Positions 1 to 10,430 of a stretch of DNA of 64,000 bases are shown here, one piece after another (within the stretch, counting starts at the first letter, position 1; every line of letters begins with the position of its first letter). The stretch is from Haemonchus contortus. Lineage: Eukaryota > Nematoda > Chromadorea > Rhabditida > Trichostrongylidae. The notes under the pieces were generated by a model, which ran no database searches, was not told where the DNA came from, and worked only from the letters and a program-made list of their open reading frames with translations. The DNA is taken from assembly GCA_000469685.2 (NCBI GenBank), contig LS997565.1:26413645-26477644 (forward strand), given 5' to 3'. The position numbers were made by a program, and so were the translations under genes.

Positions 1-2
1 AC

Positions 3-1315
3 CACCTAGAGCGGTCCAGCTTCAGCTTCATCTTCCATCAAACAACTTTCGTGACACACGACGAATTCTCAAAATCAGAACCACCCGACCCAAGTCTTTT
101 TGAACATCCCCCGGGTTATAGTAGTTCTTCAGTAATTTCTCTAGAAACTTCCAGCTGTAGCAACTCCGACCGCAATTTATCGGATCAACCAGACGGTAGA
201 GCACGGATAGTCAGCATTCGTAATCGAAGTGATCAAGCTACAACTTCTCGACCATACATCGCCACCGCACACCCGGAAACTAATCGAATCTGCATGCAAC
301 TAAATCCCCACCTTTTTAACTATACTACTGTAATCAATACTGATGACAGACAAGTAGTTTTACGCAACAATAGAAAAATTATAAAAGCTTATCGACACCG
401 ACCTTACTCTAGCCAACAGAACTTACATACTTCATCCTATAGTAACAAGCAAACTAATGATTTAGATAGTATCCCATTTCTTCAGAATCAACCTATTGAC
501 TTAACACTCACTTCGGAAGTAACATTTGAATTTGGGCCGCGATCAGCAGTCCAAGAAAACGATAATATGGACACTTCAGACGACAATTTTACCGACCGAC
601 TTGACTCTGTCTTTGACAAATTTTATTTACCATCATATGCAACCAAGCTCCCAGTTTTTTTCTGGAGAAAAGGTGGTGCAGGATTAGTGCACTTCCTAGA
701 GAAGCTCAATGAAATAGGAAGTATAATGGGTCTAACAGGAGCCAATATGCTACGTCTCCTTCCAGCTCATTTAACGGGAGTGGCGAAAGCAGTTTTCGAA
801 AAGTTTTCAGAAATAGATAGACGTAACTGGCGCAAAGCAATAACTAAGCTAAAACAAAACTTTTCAACTGACCACTTTCTTGATATGGCTCCTGAAAAAC
901 TTATGGACATGCGAATGTATCGTGTTGAATCACCACTGCTATTCTCAAATAGAATACGAAAAGAAATTTCAGACGCATACTCCGGCTCTAACTTAGCTGA
1001 CAAACGACAAGTCCTTCAAAGTATGATTTTTGCTAACGCCTTGTCAAATTCAATAAAGCAACTATTAAAAGTTCTCGGTCCTTTACCCACGGATTACGAA
1101 CAACTCGTACACGACGCGGAAAAGATGTGGAATCTTACGAGTACAGAAACCAACTCTTCAATAATAATGTCCTTATAGCTGAAATTGATAAAGTGCTGAA
1201 CGCTTTAACCCCACGTGAGCAAGCAAATTCTTCTAGGATTCAGTACGACTGCCATCCAAAGCGAAGGTACCAAAGTAGACAGAGACCCCAGGGAAACAAA
1301 CAATTGAACTCCTTC
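3..1315 (+). pseudogene. Ty3/gypsy-type Gag, 5' end outside window, frameshifted
   Basis: The frame is open from the left window edge to 1178, so the true start lies upstream. The N-terminal 200 residues are polar and low in complexity. From about 640 to 1130 the product reads like a retrotransposon capsid domain: a run beginning LPVFFWRKGG, then FLEKLNEIG, MLRLLPAHLTG, a WRKAITKLKQNF segment, and a helical C-terminal half. This matches the Retrotrans_gag pattern of gypsy-type elements and differs from the BEL Gag near the right end of the window. The frame closes at 1178, but gag-like sequence carries on in another frame from about 1127 (LIAEIDKVLNAL, then a basic stretch) up to 1315, so one frameshift is likely. 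At 1316 it is cut by a 382-bp MITE. It would have formed the particle core of a retroelement and is now dead. Assignment to gypsy is from pattern recognition only. Confidence 0.7.
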
Positions 1316-1697
1316 GGTCTGGGAACTTCTTCCTGAACACGGCGTCGCACACGCCGCACCCGCTCGCAGAATTGCGATGGAAGACTGAAGCGCGCAGTTT
1401 GTGGGGTAAGGAGTCCTTTGATTATTGTATTTGAATTGACTGGCCGCTCTTTTCAATTGCAATGCGTTCTTGATCGTCGTTTTTATAGGGGGAGTCATTT
1501 TAACTAATCAAGTCTAATAAACATGAAAACGAAGAAGAAAGAAGAAAAACGATCAAATCCAATGAAAAGGCAAGACAATCAACGAAAAAAATCGCGTTTG
1601 ATCGATTGGCGGGGAGGCGGGGTGAGTACGGTAATTGCAGTGACATCTGCCGCATGCCGCAAGGGAGAATGCCGCAATCCGAGAAGTTCCGTTTTCC
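1316..1697 (+). mobile_element. Mutator-type (MULE) MITE, copy 1
   Basis: A 382-bp non-coding block flanked by direct repeats of the 9-mer AACTCCTTC (1307-1315 and 1698-1706). Its ends are imperfect inverted repeats sharing GGAACTTCT (left GGTCTGGGAACTTCTT, right end reverse-complemented GGAAAACGGAACTTCTC). A second copy lies at 32132-32508 in the same orientation with the same internal order. A 9-10 bp target duplication with inverted ends is typical of Mutator-like elements. The gag frame before the left duplication continues in frame after the right one, so this is an insertion into gag. Short ORFs inside it are not meaningful. Confidence 0.85.
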
Positions 1698-2081
1698 AAC
1701 TCCTTCCGTAAAAACAATTCATACCCTTCAAGGAGTAGAACTCCTCCGCGCAGTACGGTGCGATTCACATCCCAGCCTAGAGAGCAATATTCAGGGCAAC
1801 AGTAACAACGCTCTCGCGAATTTTCACCCTTTCCTCGCCCTAGACAAAATCAAAGGCGTACTCCATCGCGTGAACGGAATGTACAACGTCCTCAGGCATC
1901 GCGCCGCCATGAGGTCAATTCAATTTCTCCATGTAACACCACGGAACTTCTCACACTCCGTACCCCACTTTTTATTGTGGTAATCATTGCGTTTTTGGCA
2001 ACACCAGTCGGATCTAGTAACCTGTGTTGGCTCACCAAATGCTTCGGATGTCTTAGTAACATCTGCAGACGTTTATGTTGA
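1698..2081 (+). pseudogene. Gag basic C-terminus running into an env-like signal segment
   Basis: After the MITE one frame runs to a TGA at 2079-2081 with a single internal TAA at 1803-1805. The first two thirds are rich in Arg, Ser and Pro (an RSRTPPRS-type stretch, then PRPRQNQRRTPSRER), like a nucleic-acid-binding Gag tail with no zinc knuckle. The frame then enters a hydrophobic stretch at about 1957-2001 (LFIVVIIAFLA) followed by several cysteines, which looks like the signal peptide and start of an envelope glycoprotein. No protease, reverse transcriptase or integrase coding lies between the Gag tail and this segment. That suggests either deletion of pol or a copy made from a spliced subgenomic RNA. 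Confidence 0.5.
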
Positions 2082-2118
2082 ACGTCTGAACCACTTTTAA
2101 TCCCAGCGTTTCACTGCT

Positions 2119-2679
2119 TTAACCCATTGACGACCATGCAGTCCACATGTATACTGTAGGTATTTTTTGTTTCATTCATCTGAATTTCTACTTTCTTCCA
2201 ATTCTTCTTCTCAAAACATTACATCAGGCCTAAATGAAACTACATACAGCGAAGTCCTAAAAAATCTTCTAATTTTACAACAGTAAAGGTGTTTTATCGA
2301 AGGAGTACAGTACCTTGGTGAATTTTTCATTCGTTGAACAACTTCAAAAAATGAGATATTTTGAAAGGACGGTCGTCATTAGCACTTCCAAATGCGAAGC
2401 TTGAAGAAAATCTCCGATACGATATCTGGTAGTGATTAACCCATTGGCGACTGCGCCTTTTACATTGTCCTCATGTTAATATTTAATTTCTCCTATAACT
2501 GTAGTTAGAAGTGAATGATTCCTGAACCAAGATGCCTCAAGGTTCTCTAGAAGTTGTGAGCTAAGCTGATACTTGAAAAAATGAAAAAATTATAAGAACA
2601 CTTGATAAATAATATAAATACTACAAGGGCACGATATGGTACGGCTTGCCTGCAGGCCACGCGGTTGTCAATGGGTTAA
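2119..2679. mobile_element. TTAA-type (piggyBac-like) MITE, probably two overlapping copies
   Basis: The motif TTAACCCATTGAC or a one-base variant occurs in forward orientation at 2119 and 2436 and in reverse orientation ending at 2679 (TCAATGGGTTAA). TTAA target duplication with short inverted CCCATTG ends is typical of piggyBac-type non-autonomous elements. The 2436-2679 unit (about 240 bp) has both ends. The 2119 end has no clear partner before 2436, so a second copy may be nested or truncated. No ORF of note. It separates the env signal segment from the rest of the env-like region. Confidence 0.6.
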
Positions 2680-2774
2680 TAAAACCAGGAGCGCCTCCTC
2701 TTATCTGCATATCTCATTCTCCGTTAACAGTGACGAAGAATTTATGACCTCAGTTGACCCCGCTCTCTGTCGAT

Positions 2775-4188
2775 AGTTAACAGAGAGCAAAAACTATCAA
2801 GGCACTCCTTTAGATCCTTTATCACCCAGCGTATATAGATCTGATAACCAAATCCACTGTCCTACATATGGTTTTTGGCGAAAAATGCACCATTACTAAC
2901 AATGTCTATTTTGAAAGAGAGGAAATCGCAACTTTTGGTGGCAATCACCTTATTGGCCAGTTTGGAGACATGGCTCATTGCAACGAAAATGCAATGTCTT
3001 ATTAGCTACGGAATGGTAATATGGAAGGAACCATCTTCTAACACACCTTTGTGCCGATATGTACAGGCAACTCAAGGAGTTGCTGTAACACCGACCCACA
3101 TAGTGCTCAACCAAATCCAATCAGCGCTTACATATAAGAATATGTCATTTTTACATTCCCAAAAGAGCGCATGGTGCCTAGACACCAATGGATAATGGCG
3201 TGTTTATAGTTCTACCAGAACTACACGGTTACAATCCGCGTACCATTTTCAAAGACCACCCAGATGTGGTAGATTCCATTAATCAACAACACTTCTACAA
3301 TTCACAACTGATACAGTTCGTGGATACACTCACCCAAATAGATAAGGTAGCAGAGAAATCCTCATCAACAGCCACCTTAAAACGTAGAGCCGTGGACAAT
3401 GAAAATGAAAAATTCCCTCAGAATGGAGATCAGACATATAATCCTTCCGAAAGAAATATCAAAAAGCTATGTAGTTATGCAACGAAAACTTTTCGAAATA
3501 AACCAATACCAAAGGAATTTTATCAGATAAGAAGACTAAGACCAACAAAAGGCAAGCTACCGTAGAAGCCACTATAAGTCTCAATAATCCTATAGCTTTA
3601 GCCACTTTCTTGAGAACGCCTATTGTGAATGATGACCAATCTTTCGGTCATGAGCAGCGCCAAGATAACCACCATGCCGAACTCAATACTAAGATACAGT
3701 TTCCTAAAACGAAAATGGAAGAAATCATACAACAAGACTTCAACTTTTTGCTAGACCGCATTTGGTCTCTTACGATTTTCAAAATTCAAACAATAAAAAG
3801 TAAATCACTTCTAAATCCAACCAAAGCGGCTCGTATGCTCCTCAATAGAGAGGACGTGTTCGCCCTCGTAGCTGGAGATGTGCTCATGGTATCTAAATGC
3901 AGAGAAGTAGTGGTAGACGAAATCCTCCTTGACCATAATGTGGATGGCACATGCTATGCATTTAAACCTGCGCGAGTAGGAAAAGTTCATTATTTTATCC
4001 AACTGGGAACGCATGACCTTCCTGCCACTAGTCCAAAAGCAGCTGTAATCATTGACCATTCGGTATTTATTATAATGACAATAATCATTACCAATTCATT
4101 TAAATTTACCCAACGGTTTCGTAAGACAAGAATTCATCTTCAATGCACCACCGACTTTCTATTGATACTTTGCGCGAATTTCAACTGA
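2775..4188 (+). pseudogene. env-like glycoprotein region of the retroelement, decayed
   Basis: Several overlapping open stretches in different frames (2875-3195, 3188-3565, 3610-4188) read as fragments of one protein. They show spaced cysteines, the sequence TPTHIVLNQIQSAL, a VFIVLPELHGY segment, a basic region, and then a C-terminal part with NREDVFALVAGDVLMVSKC and GTCYA motifs that resembles the surface portion of nematode retroelement envelope proteins. Frameshifts and internal stops make it non-functional. If intact, it would be a secretory-pathway glycoprotein following the signal segment near 1957-2001. I cannot place it in a named envelope family from memory. A phlebovirus-like or other invertebrate-retrovirus origin would need a profile search. 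Confidence 0.45.
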
Positions 4189-4198
4189 TATTTTCCTT

Positions 4199-4520
4199 AT
4201 GAAGAATCGTTTGAACACAGCCGACACGGCCGAAAATGTTGAGAGCGAAATTGGACGTCTCCACGATGTCGTATCCTCGCCACCTGACCGCCTGGACAAG
4301 GACGCTCATCAATCACGCCGTGTGACGTTCTACGGTACCACTATAAAAGAAGCCGTCTACCAACCACCGGGCTGCTCTGCCGCTGCTGTTCTCTCACTCG
4401 CCTAGCCTCGCGAGTAGCGCCCATCGTGTCGGCGCTGATCGACTTGTCCTGGCCTCCCTCTTCACCCAGTCATGATATAATCTAATATGTATCAGTAATA
4501 AAATATGTGTACACCCTGTG
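4199..4520 (+). other. Probable 3' LTR (U3-R part) of the gag/env element
   Basis: Downstream of the env-like region lies a TATAAAAG box at 4342-4349 and an AATAAA signal at 4497-4502, about 150 bp apart. That is the spacing expected for the U3-R segment of an LTR. The 68-codon ORF over 4199-4405 may encode the last residues of env or be chance. LTR ends could not be fixed because the 5' LTR is outside the window. Confidence 0.4.
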
Positions 4521-4829
4521 TCTGTGTACCTACTCATGAACTTACGTCCCGCTTCGCTATCAGTTTTGGTAGTCATGAACCTGTAATCTGTGTGTATATG
4601 CCAAAAAGAAGAGAGGGGACAACACACCCCTATGTGGTACGCCATTTGGGCATTCGTAACACCTGGAAAAGGAGTTCCCGACTTTGACACACAATTCGCT
4701 TTCACTCAGGTATGAGCTCACCGCGCTCTTGTGATCTTCTTGCTCTTCATCGTGCCTACGTGACTATTGGGAGGACACACCAACAAACATACAAACGAGG
4801 GCATACAAACAGACACACAAAGTTAGCGC

Positions 4830-5245
4830 AAATTTTGATCTAAGCCCCGCCCACTTCAGTGCCAACCCCGCTCACTTCAAGAATTTGACCACATTTGTTC
4901 CATTACCTCTAACCACTTTTTTCCCGCATTCTAGAACGTTTCCGAACGAAGTTACAGTCATTTTTAAAAAGTAGCTTTCACCTCAACGCACGTCCCGCCC
5001 ACTCTGGGCGGGGCTTCGCTGAGCTTACGCATGCCCGGCACGCATAAGACCTTCCCCACTCTTTTCACTTTTTTCTCGCCCCGACGCCTTCCTTGATTCG
5101 AGTTATGAATCTCTGTGAAAAGTACCGCCCACTGCGAAATCGCTCCGCCCATCGCCGGTAAGTGCCCCTTTAATTTGGTTGTTGACCCATCCCTCACCTT
5201 TGCACATTTTTTCCCGGCGTCTGGACTGTTATGAGAGCGAATTAG
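4830..5245 (+). repeat. Dispersed CCGCCCAC-rich repeat, copy 1
   Basis: About 400 bp rich in CCGCCCACTT-type motifs. It shares long collinear matches with 32700-33400, including the stretches around TTTTTCCCGC, CAGTCATTTTT, GAACGCTCCGCC or its variant, and CCCGGCGTCTGGACTGTTAT. It includes part of a degenerate tandem unit of about 127 bp that is clearer in the other copy. No coding potential is recognised. Just upstream (4780-4825) is a run of repeated ACAAAC and ACAGAC-like words. Confidence 0.65.
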
Positions 5246-5812
5246 AATCGAATTTCGTATACAGGAGACTGCCATTTGTTCCAAAAAAGGAGTGGAGAGT
5301 TAGACTTACTACAACTATCAAAGAAAGAGGGAACCTTTCGATTTCTGTTGTGTCAAAGAAGGATTTCGAGCTCTGTTTCGGTTTCATACCCTCACTCAGC
5401 TAAAAACGATTATTGCGAAACAGCGACAGAACGACGGTATGTTCGGACGATTTTAAGTAGAGGAGTGGAATATACAGTGATGGCAAATCGTGTCTTCCTC
5501 GCAACTTCTTCCGACCCAGCGAGGGCCAGATGGTTACAATTTGCAGGAGAGGTCGTCGTTGACGATGGAGCAGACTTGTAGAGCAATGAGTTAATAGTTT
5601 GTTCTCATCTACCGAAGCCTTCAAATTTGAAAAAGGTGCAGGGGTGGAGGCCATTTTAACACGGGAAGGAGGGGAGCCCGGCGTCAGCTGGGCGAGCCGA
5701 TTGGTCACTGCAATAAAAGTCGAGAGGCAAAAGGGGTAACGTGTATAGATATAGAACTTTGTTGCACAACCATTAAACAACTTCGAGCAATTGATCACAA
5801 AACATATCACAG

Positions 5813-8800
5813 TTATCGGCGAGCTTGCTCCTTTGATAAATTCTCGGCGAGCTTATCCATGAACTCGAATGTGTTCAAGTAATCTGCTCGTGTAACACTG
5901 TAATAAAGAGCAATAAGAGACGCAATGAGGATTAACGAGAAGGGATACCAGAAAATGACAACATACTTGTTTGCGCCTTTAATACATATAGCAAGATCCT
6001 TGGTAAAGAAGCCATCTTCAATGGTCTTGATACACACCTGTAAAATACATCAAGAATGAAGATGCTAATGAAGAGATGGCTGGATTCGAGGCAGATTTTT
6101 TAAATATATGGCCCACGAGTCCTAGAGTAGAATTTCAAGGACACAGACAACTCAGCGTCCTAGCAACGAGGAGTTATGGAGGGCATATTTCTAGCCAAAC
6201 CCGGGGGTTCTACTTTCGTAGTGTAAGAAGAGAAACCTAAAAGCCTTCGCATTCCCTCCTCATCGTTAATCACCAGATTTCAACACGGCATAGTGTTTTC
6301 ATGTAAACTATGTATATAAACTACATGGTTAATTACCTTCTCAAGGTTTTCTGCAAATCTTGCTAAATCGTCATTATTGTCAAGTGAAGCTCTATGAGCC
6401 AAACCGCGAGTCCAAGCAAAAATCGATGCTGGAAGAAAGACTATATTAACAGCCCAATGGTCGGGCGCTGACGACAAACCTATTGGATTGGTTGATGTCT
6501 CTTGACCCTGCTGATGTAGCCGATAGTGACGCGTGACAGTACCGTGAGCAGCTTCTGCTTCAACTGTTCTACCATCTGGGCTTATCAACACTGATGTCAT
6601 GAGGCCCAATGATCCGTACCCTGTAAGTAACAATGCCATAACTTCAAAACATTGACTATAAATACTTTAATCTGAGCAAAATAGAAAATAAATATAGAAA
6701 GTATGGTGAACCTTGAGCAACAGAATCTGATTGCACGTCTCCGTCATAGTTCTTGCAGGCCCAAACAAATCCGCCACTGCTTTTCATTGCTTGCGCTACC
6801 ATATCATCAATGAGCCGATGTTCATACCAAATACCTGCAGCCTTGAACTCTGTTTCATACTCCTGAAATGTACAAAAGTTGCTACAGAAAAACTTATCCA
6901 GTTATGATACTATCATAAAGCTGACCGGGTAAACCTCCGCGAAGATGTCTCTGAAGCGACCGTCGTACTTCTTCAGAATAGTGTTTTTAGTGGACAAATA
7001 GAGGGGATATCTTCGACGAAGAGCATATTTGAATGATGCATGGGCGAAATCTCTGTATCAAAAATCCTGCATCGAACGGAAGAGGTTCCATAACGAAGGT
7101 GTGGAAGTAAAAAGTTTGTGATTGAAATTCAATTGAGTTACAACAACTGCCAAGACATTTTGCCCGCCAGATGTTCTATACGTGCCTTTGTTATGAAGCC
7201 ACATTGATACAACAACACAATATTCATGACTATAGAAAGCCAAACCTGATTGATTGATCAGTGTTGTACATTGAAAGAGACACTCCAGGACCTTTGAATT
7301 CGAACACTTCATGTCTTATTTCATCACCGCCATCAGCAGGCTTGAATGTGATTTCCAGTTTGCCAGGTCCAGGGACAACAAAATCGGTGGCTTTGTACTA
7401 AAATGTTGCAATACGCTAAAACCTCTCTTATCATGAAAACATCTAGACAAACCTGGTCGGCGTGGGCGTGACGTCCGATAATAATTGGCTTCGACCACGT
7501 ACTCACAAGTCGAGGAACGTTCTTGACTATAATCGGCTCACGAAATACGGTACCTAGATGAGAGAAGGGAGTAGTACTGTAGGGAACAACTTCAAAATTT
7601 ATTCCAGAAAAAGGCATGCAAAATCTGACAAATGAGCAGACACGAGGTTCAATGTTTACAGAAATTAATTAAGTGAGGCCATTCCACCATTCATTTTGCA
7701 GCTTACGGCCATCTTTATGCCAAGCAACGGTGTAATTATCTTCCTTTTAGCAAATTCTTCAACACATCCCTAACTTGAGTCTTTCATCGTAATGAAGTAA
7801 GGCAGGTGCGATGGAACATCATACCCTTTTACAACAGGAAAATTCCTCATGGGGAACCGGATTTTTGAAAAACAAAACAACACTTCAACATTTCCAGTTC
7901 TCAATTTTCTGGAACAACCCATATGAACGACGTAAGCAGAGTAAAGGTGAACAAAGCTCACCTCCGAGAATATTACGGATAGTACCATTTGGCGACTTCC
8001 ACATCTTCTTCAAGTTGAACTCTGCGATCTCGTTAAATTAACTGTTCCACAGTTCACCGATCTTTAGATTCCGATTTACCTTTGACCCGATATTCGTCAG
8101 GGGTAATTGTGGCACATTTGACGGCTACATTGTACCTCAGAGTAGCTTTGGCAGCATCAATGGTAACTGAAAAGTTTTTTTTCTGAGCTTATTATTTTTT
8201 GAGCCCTTTACACTCTACTCTTTTCCCGAGAACAGCCCAGCATTGAATTATCGCAGAAGGAATCTTCAACAGTGCTCAATTCAATCTAGGAGAGCCTTCA
8301 TTTAATTTAAAGCAGGTGTCGCGATATCCGCGACAGCTAGCCTAGTATGGTCCTAGAAGAGAAGAGGATCGAAAATGCTGAAGGGGTAAATAGCATCACT
8401 GAATAACTGATATATGTAAGATCTTATGAACTTTCCTCTCAGTCTTTCACTTGGATGATTTAGGGTGGTTGTAACTTGAGAGAAAATTTATGGTAGGCAT
8501 ACAGAAAAAGTTGCTTTGCACCACAACATGTGCTGCCCTATCTCTATTTCCTTGAGCATTTGTGTAGCAAATCAGAAATGTTATTAAATGCTACTATAAA
8601 TTATAGACTACATAAGTCACACATATTGCTTCAGTTTGCAAACCATTTATTGAGAAGCTATCAAGCATGAAGTATCTGGCTTAAATGAAAGACCGCCTAC
8701 AAAGAAAAAAAAACTTCAAGGACGTACCCTGGTCATCTGTCGCATCCCTGTTTTCAATTCCTAAATCGAAAAAGTGAATGTTCAGGTCGACGAAAGGTAG

Positions 8801-9538
8801 GATGAGTTTCTCTTTGATGAGATCCCAGATGATCCTACAAATCTGAGAAATATAATTTTCCAAGCCTTTTATTCAGAAAATAGGAAATGCATCAAAATTC
8901 CCGTGACTAATGCAACCTCTGCAGCTGCAGACGTCTTAATGGCTTTTGTCCCGGCTTCGTTTGCCGGGAAATGATCCTAAAGAGCTGTACTTTTCAATCG
9001 CTTCTCTGTTTCCTGTGTGAGAATTGTAATTGCACGTTATTCTTGATTTGGAATAACTGGCATACATAGTGTTAAATATAGCATGACTTTGCGAGCACAA
9101 AACGGTAATAGATGCTTGTAGTATATGAAAACTTGTAGTATGTGAAAATCTATAATATTCCTTTTCCTTGGACTTTCTTCATGAGAGGGGTAAAAAATTA
9201 CCCCTCTCATGAAGAAAGTCCAAGGAAAAGGAATATTATAGATTTTTTAAGTTCAACTGAATGACTTCTCATACCCACACTAAAAAATCTAAATTCAACC
9301 GAGAACGCCCTCTTGAGGGATACTTTACATCTATCCATTATTATTAATGAAATGAGAAATATTACACATCTCATTTATGCTTTTGTGGCACCGATTTCCT
9401 ACCTCACACCTCCACCATCCACCTCACAAGGCCAGTCAATATCATTCAACGTTCGCGAACATTAAAAAACATTTTACACCTTGTCATCTCGTCTCCTTGC
9501 ATCTCAACGATGTCACCTCCGTTGATCTTGGTCGCCAT
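5813..9538 (-). CDS. idh-1: Cytosolic NADP-dependent isocitrate dehydrogenase, 12 exons
   Basis: Converts isocitrate and NADP+ to 2-oxoglutarate, CO2 and NADPH in the cytosol. Exons (minus strand): 9538-9480, 8834-8728, 8166-8080, 8021-7962, 7553-7453, 7397-7246, 7052-6926, 6862-6712, 6620-6480, 6428-6337, 6037-5967, 5897-5813. They sum to 1233 bp (410 codons plus TAA). Every junction has GT/AG and matching phase, and length agrees with about 414 residues in animal IDH1. The product starts [20 protein letters not shown] with no mitochondrial presequence. Visible active-site features: [16 protein letters not shown] substrate loop, GRHA arginine (Arg132 of human IDH1), the following Tyr of [22 protein letters not shown] lysine, YEHRLIDD and YDGDVQSD metal aspartates, and [10 protein letters not shown] for NADP. 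The usual AYGDQ reads AHADQ. The C-terminus ends ARR, so no SKL-like peroxisomal signal. Exon 2 could use an upstream AG, but the chosen one keeps EMTRIIW. Appears functional. Confidence 0.95.
9145..9246. repeat. Perfect 49-bp inverted repeat (hairpin) in idh-1 intron 1
   Basis: Bases 9145-9193 are the exact reverse complement of 9198-9246, separated by four A residues. The 49-bp arms show no mismatch, which indicates very recent formation or a strong fold-back artefact of sequencing or assembly. It lies in the first intron (8835-9479) of idh-1, so a transcript would form a long hairpin. No target duplication or coding sequence is evident. Confidence 0.95.
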
Positions 9539-9560
9539 TTTACCGTTAGTTACCTGGAAA
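9539..9560 (-). promoter_or_regulatory. Likely trans-splice acceptor before idh-1 start
   Basis: On the minus strand ATATTTCCAG ends at 9554, 15 bp upstream of the ATG at 9538, leaving a very short leader. A TTTCCAG acceptor this close to the start with no nearby upstream coding exon is the pattern for spliced-leader addition in nematodes. It could instead close a 5' UTR intron. Confidence 0.5.
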
Positions 9561-10128
9561 TATTTATCATAGTGAAAGAGGGAAGGATGAATATTTTTGA
9601 ACACCCATTGATAATGAATTCAACGAAAATAGCGATAGAGAACCGAAATGGTTGATACCGAGGAATTATTGATTCACTGTTCTGCCTGACCGCGCTTCCC
9701 CATGTTATAATATAATGTCAGTCAGCGATCGAAACGCGATTTTCCCATCACCGAAAGCAATGAAGCAGTGAAAAAGTGGTACAGATCCAATTCAGCTCCC
9801 GATTGCCCTACGTCCAAATTACTTCCTTCTGCCCCCTTCACCAAGAGAGCGTTCGCTGGTGTTCGAATGAAACCTTTGTGCTTTCACAGTTCGGCGTCAA
9901 GCGTCACTGACACATGAATGTCGGGCCCTGGCTCGAACGAGATCGTGTCATGCAGTGCCAACTCGTAATCCGTTCCGTATCCTTGGCTAAGGGCTCTTTT
10001 CGATGCGTCGCATACATGACGTGTGAAGAATTGGTTATTCGAATAGAGTTATGCCGTGAAAGGAAGAATCTCGTTTGTGTATTCTACGTTCCATGCATTT
10101 CATTTTACGGTAAATTTTTGTAAGACCA

Positions 10129-10430
10129 ACAGTTGTATATTTGGCGCGGCCTCATTCATCGCGTCGCCCATTCGAATCTGCTTGTAAGCTGGACAACTCG
10201 TCCAGGCGGTTCAACCTCCTGACCATACTAATCCATTCAAGTAGACAGAGTACAAGAGGGTTCACAATTCGGCGTTTAATGGTAGTGGCGTCATCGGTCG
10301 GACATATATCATCTGGATGAGCAGTAGGAGATGGACAGAAGGGAATCGCGTGAACGAGTTATCCAGGTCGAAAACCGCCTCGAATGGGCGACGCGACGCG
10401 AGGGGCCGCGCTAAACAACCGTCTCCCATG
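10129..10430. mobile_element. MITE with about 100-bp inverted arms, upstream of idh-1
   Basis: Roughly 10129-10235 and 10330-10430 are imperfect inverted repeats, best around GCGCGGCC, GCGTCGCCCATTCGA and ACTCGT. The block is flanked by GACCAAC at 10122-10128 and again just after 10430. With one mismatch this extends to 8 bp, as expected for hAT-type insertions, though the superfamily is uncertain. It lies about 0.6 kb upstream of the idh-1 start. 9560-10121 holds no recognisable gene. Confidence 0.55.

Noticed and set aside
5400..5810. Minus-strand 136-codon ORF just downstream of idh-1
   Set aside because: No ATG-based start consistent with a gene, no similarity, and it overlaps the probable idh-1 3' UTR.
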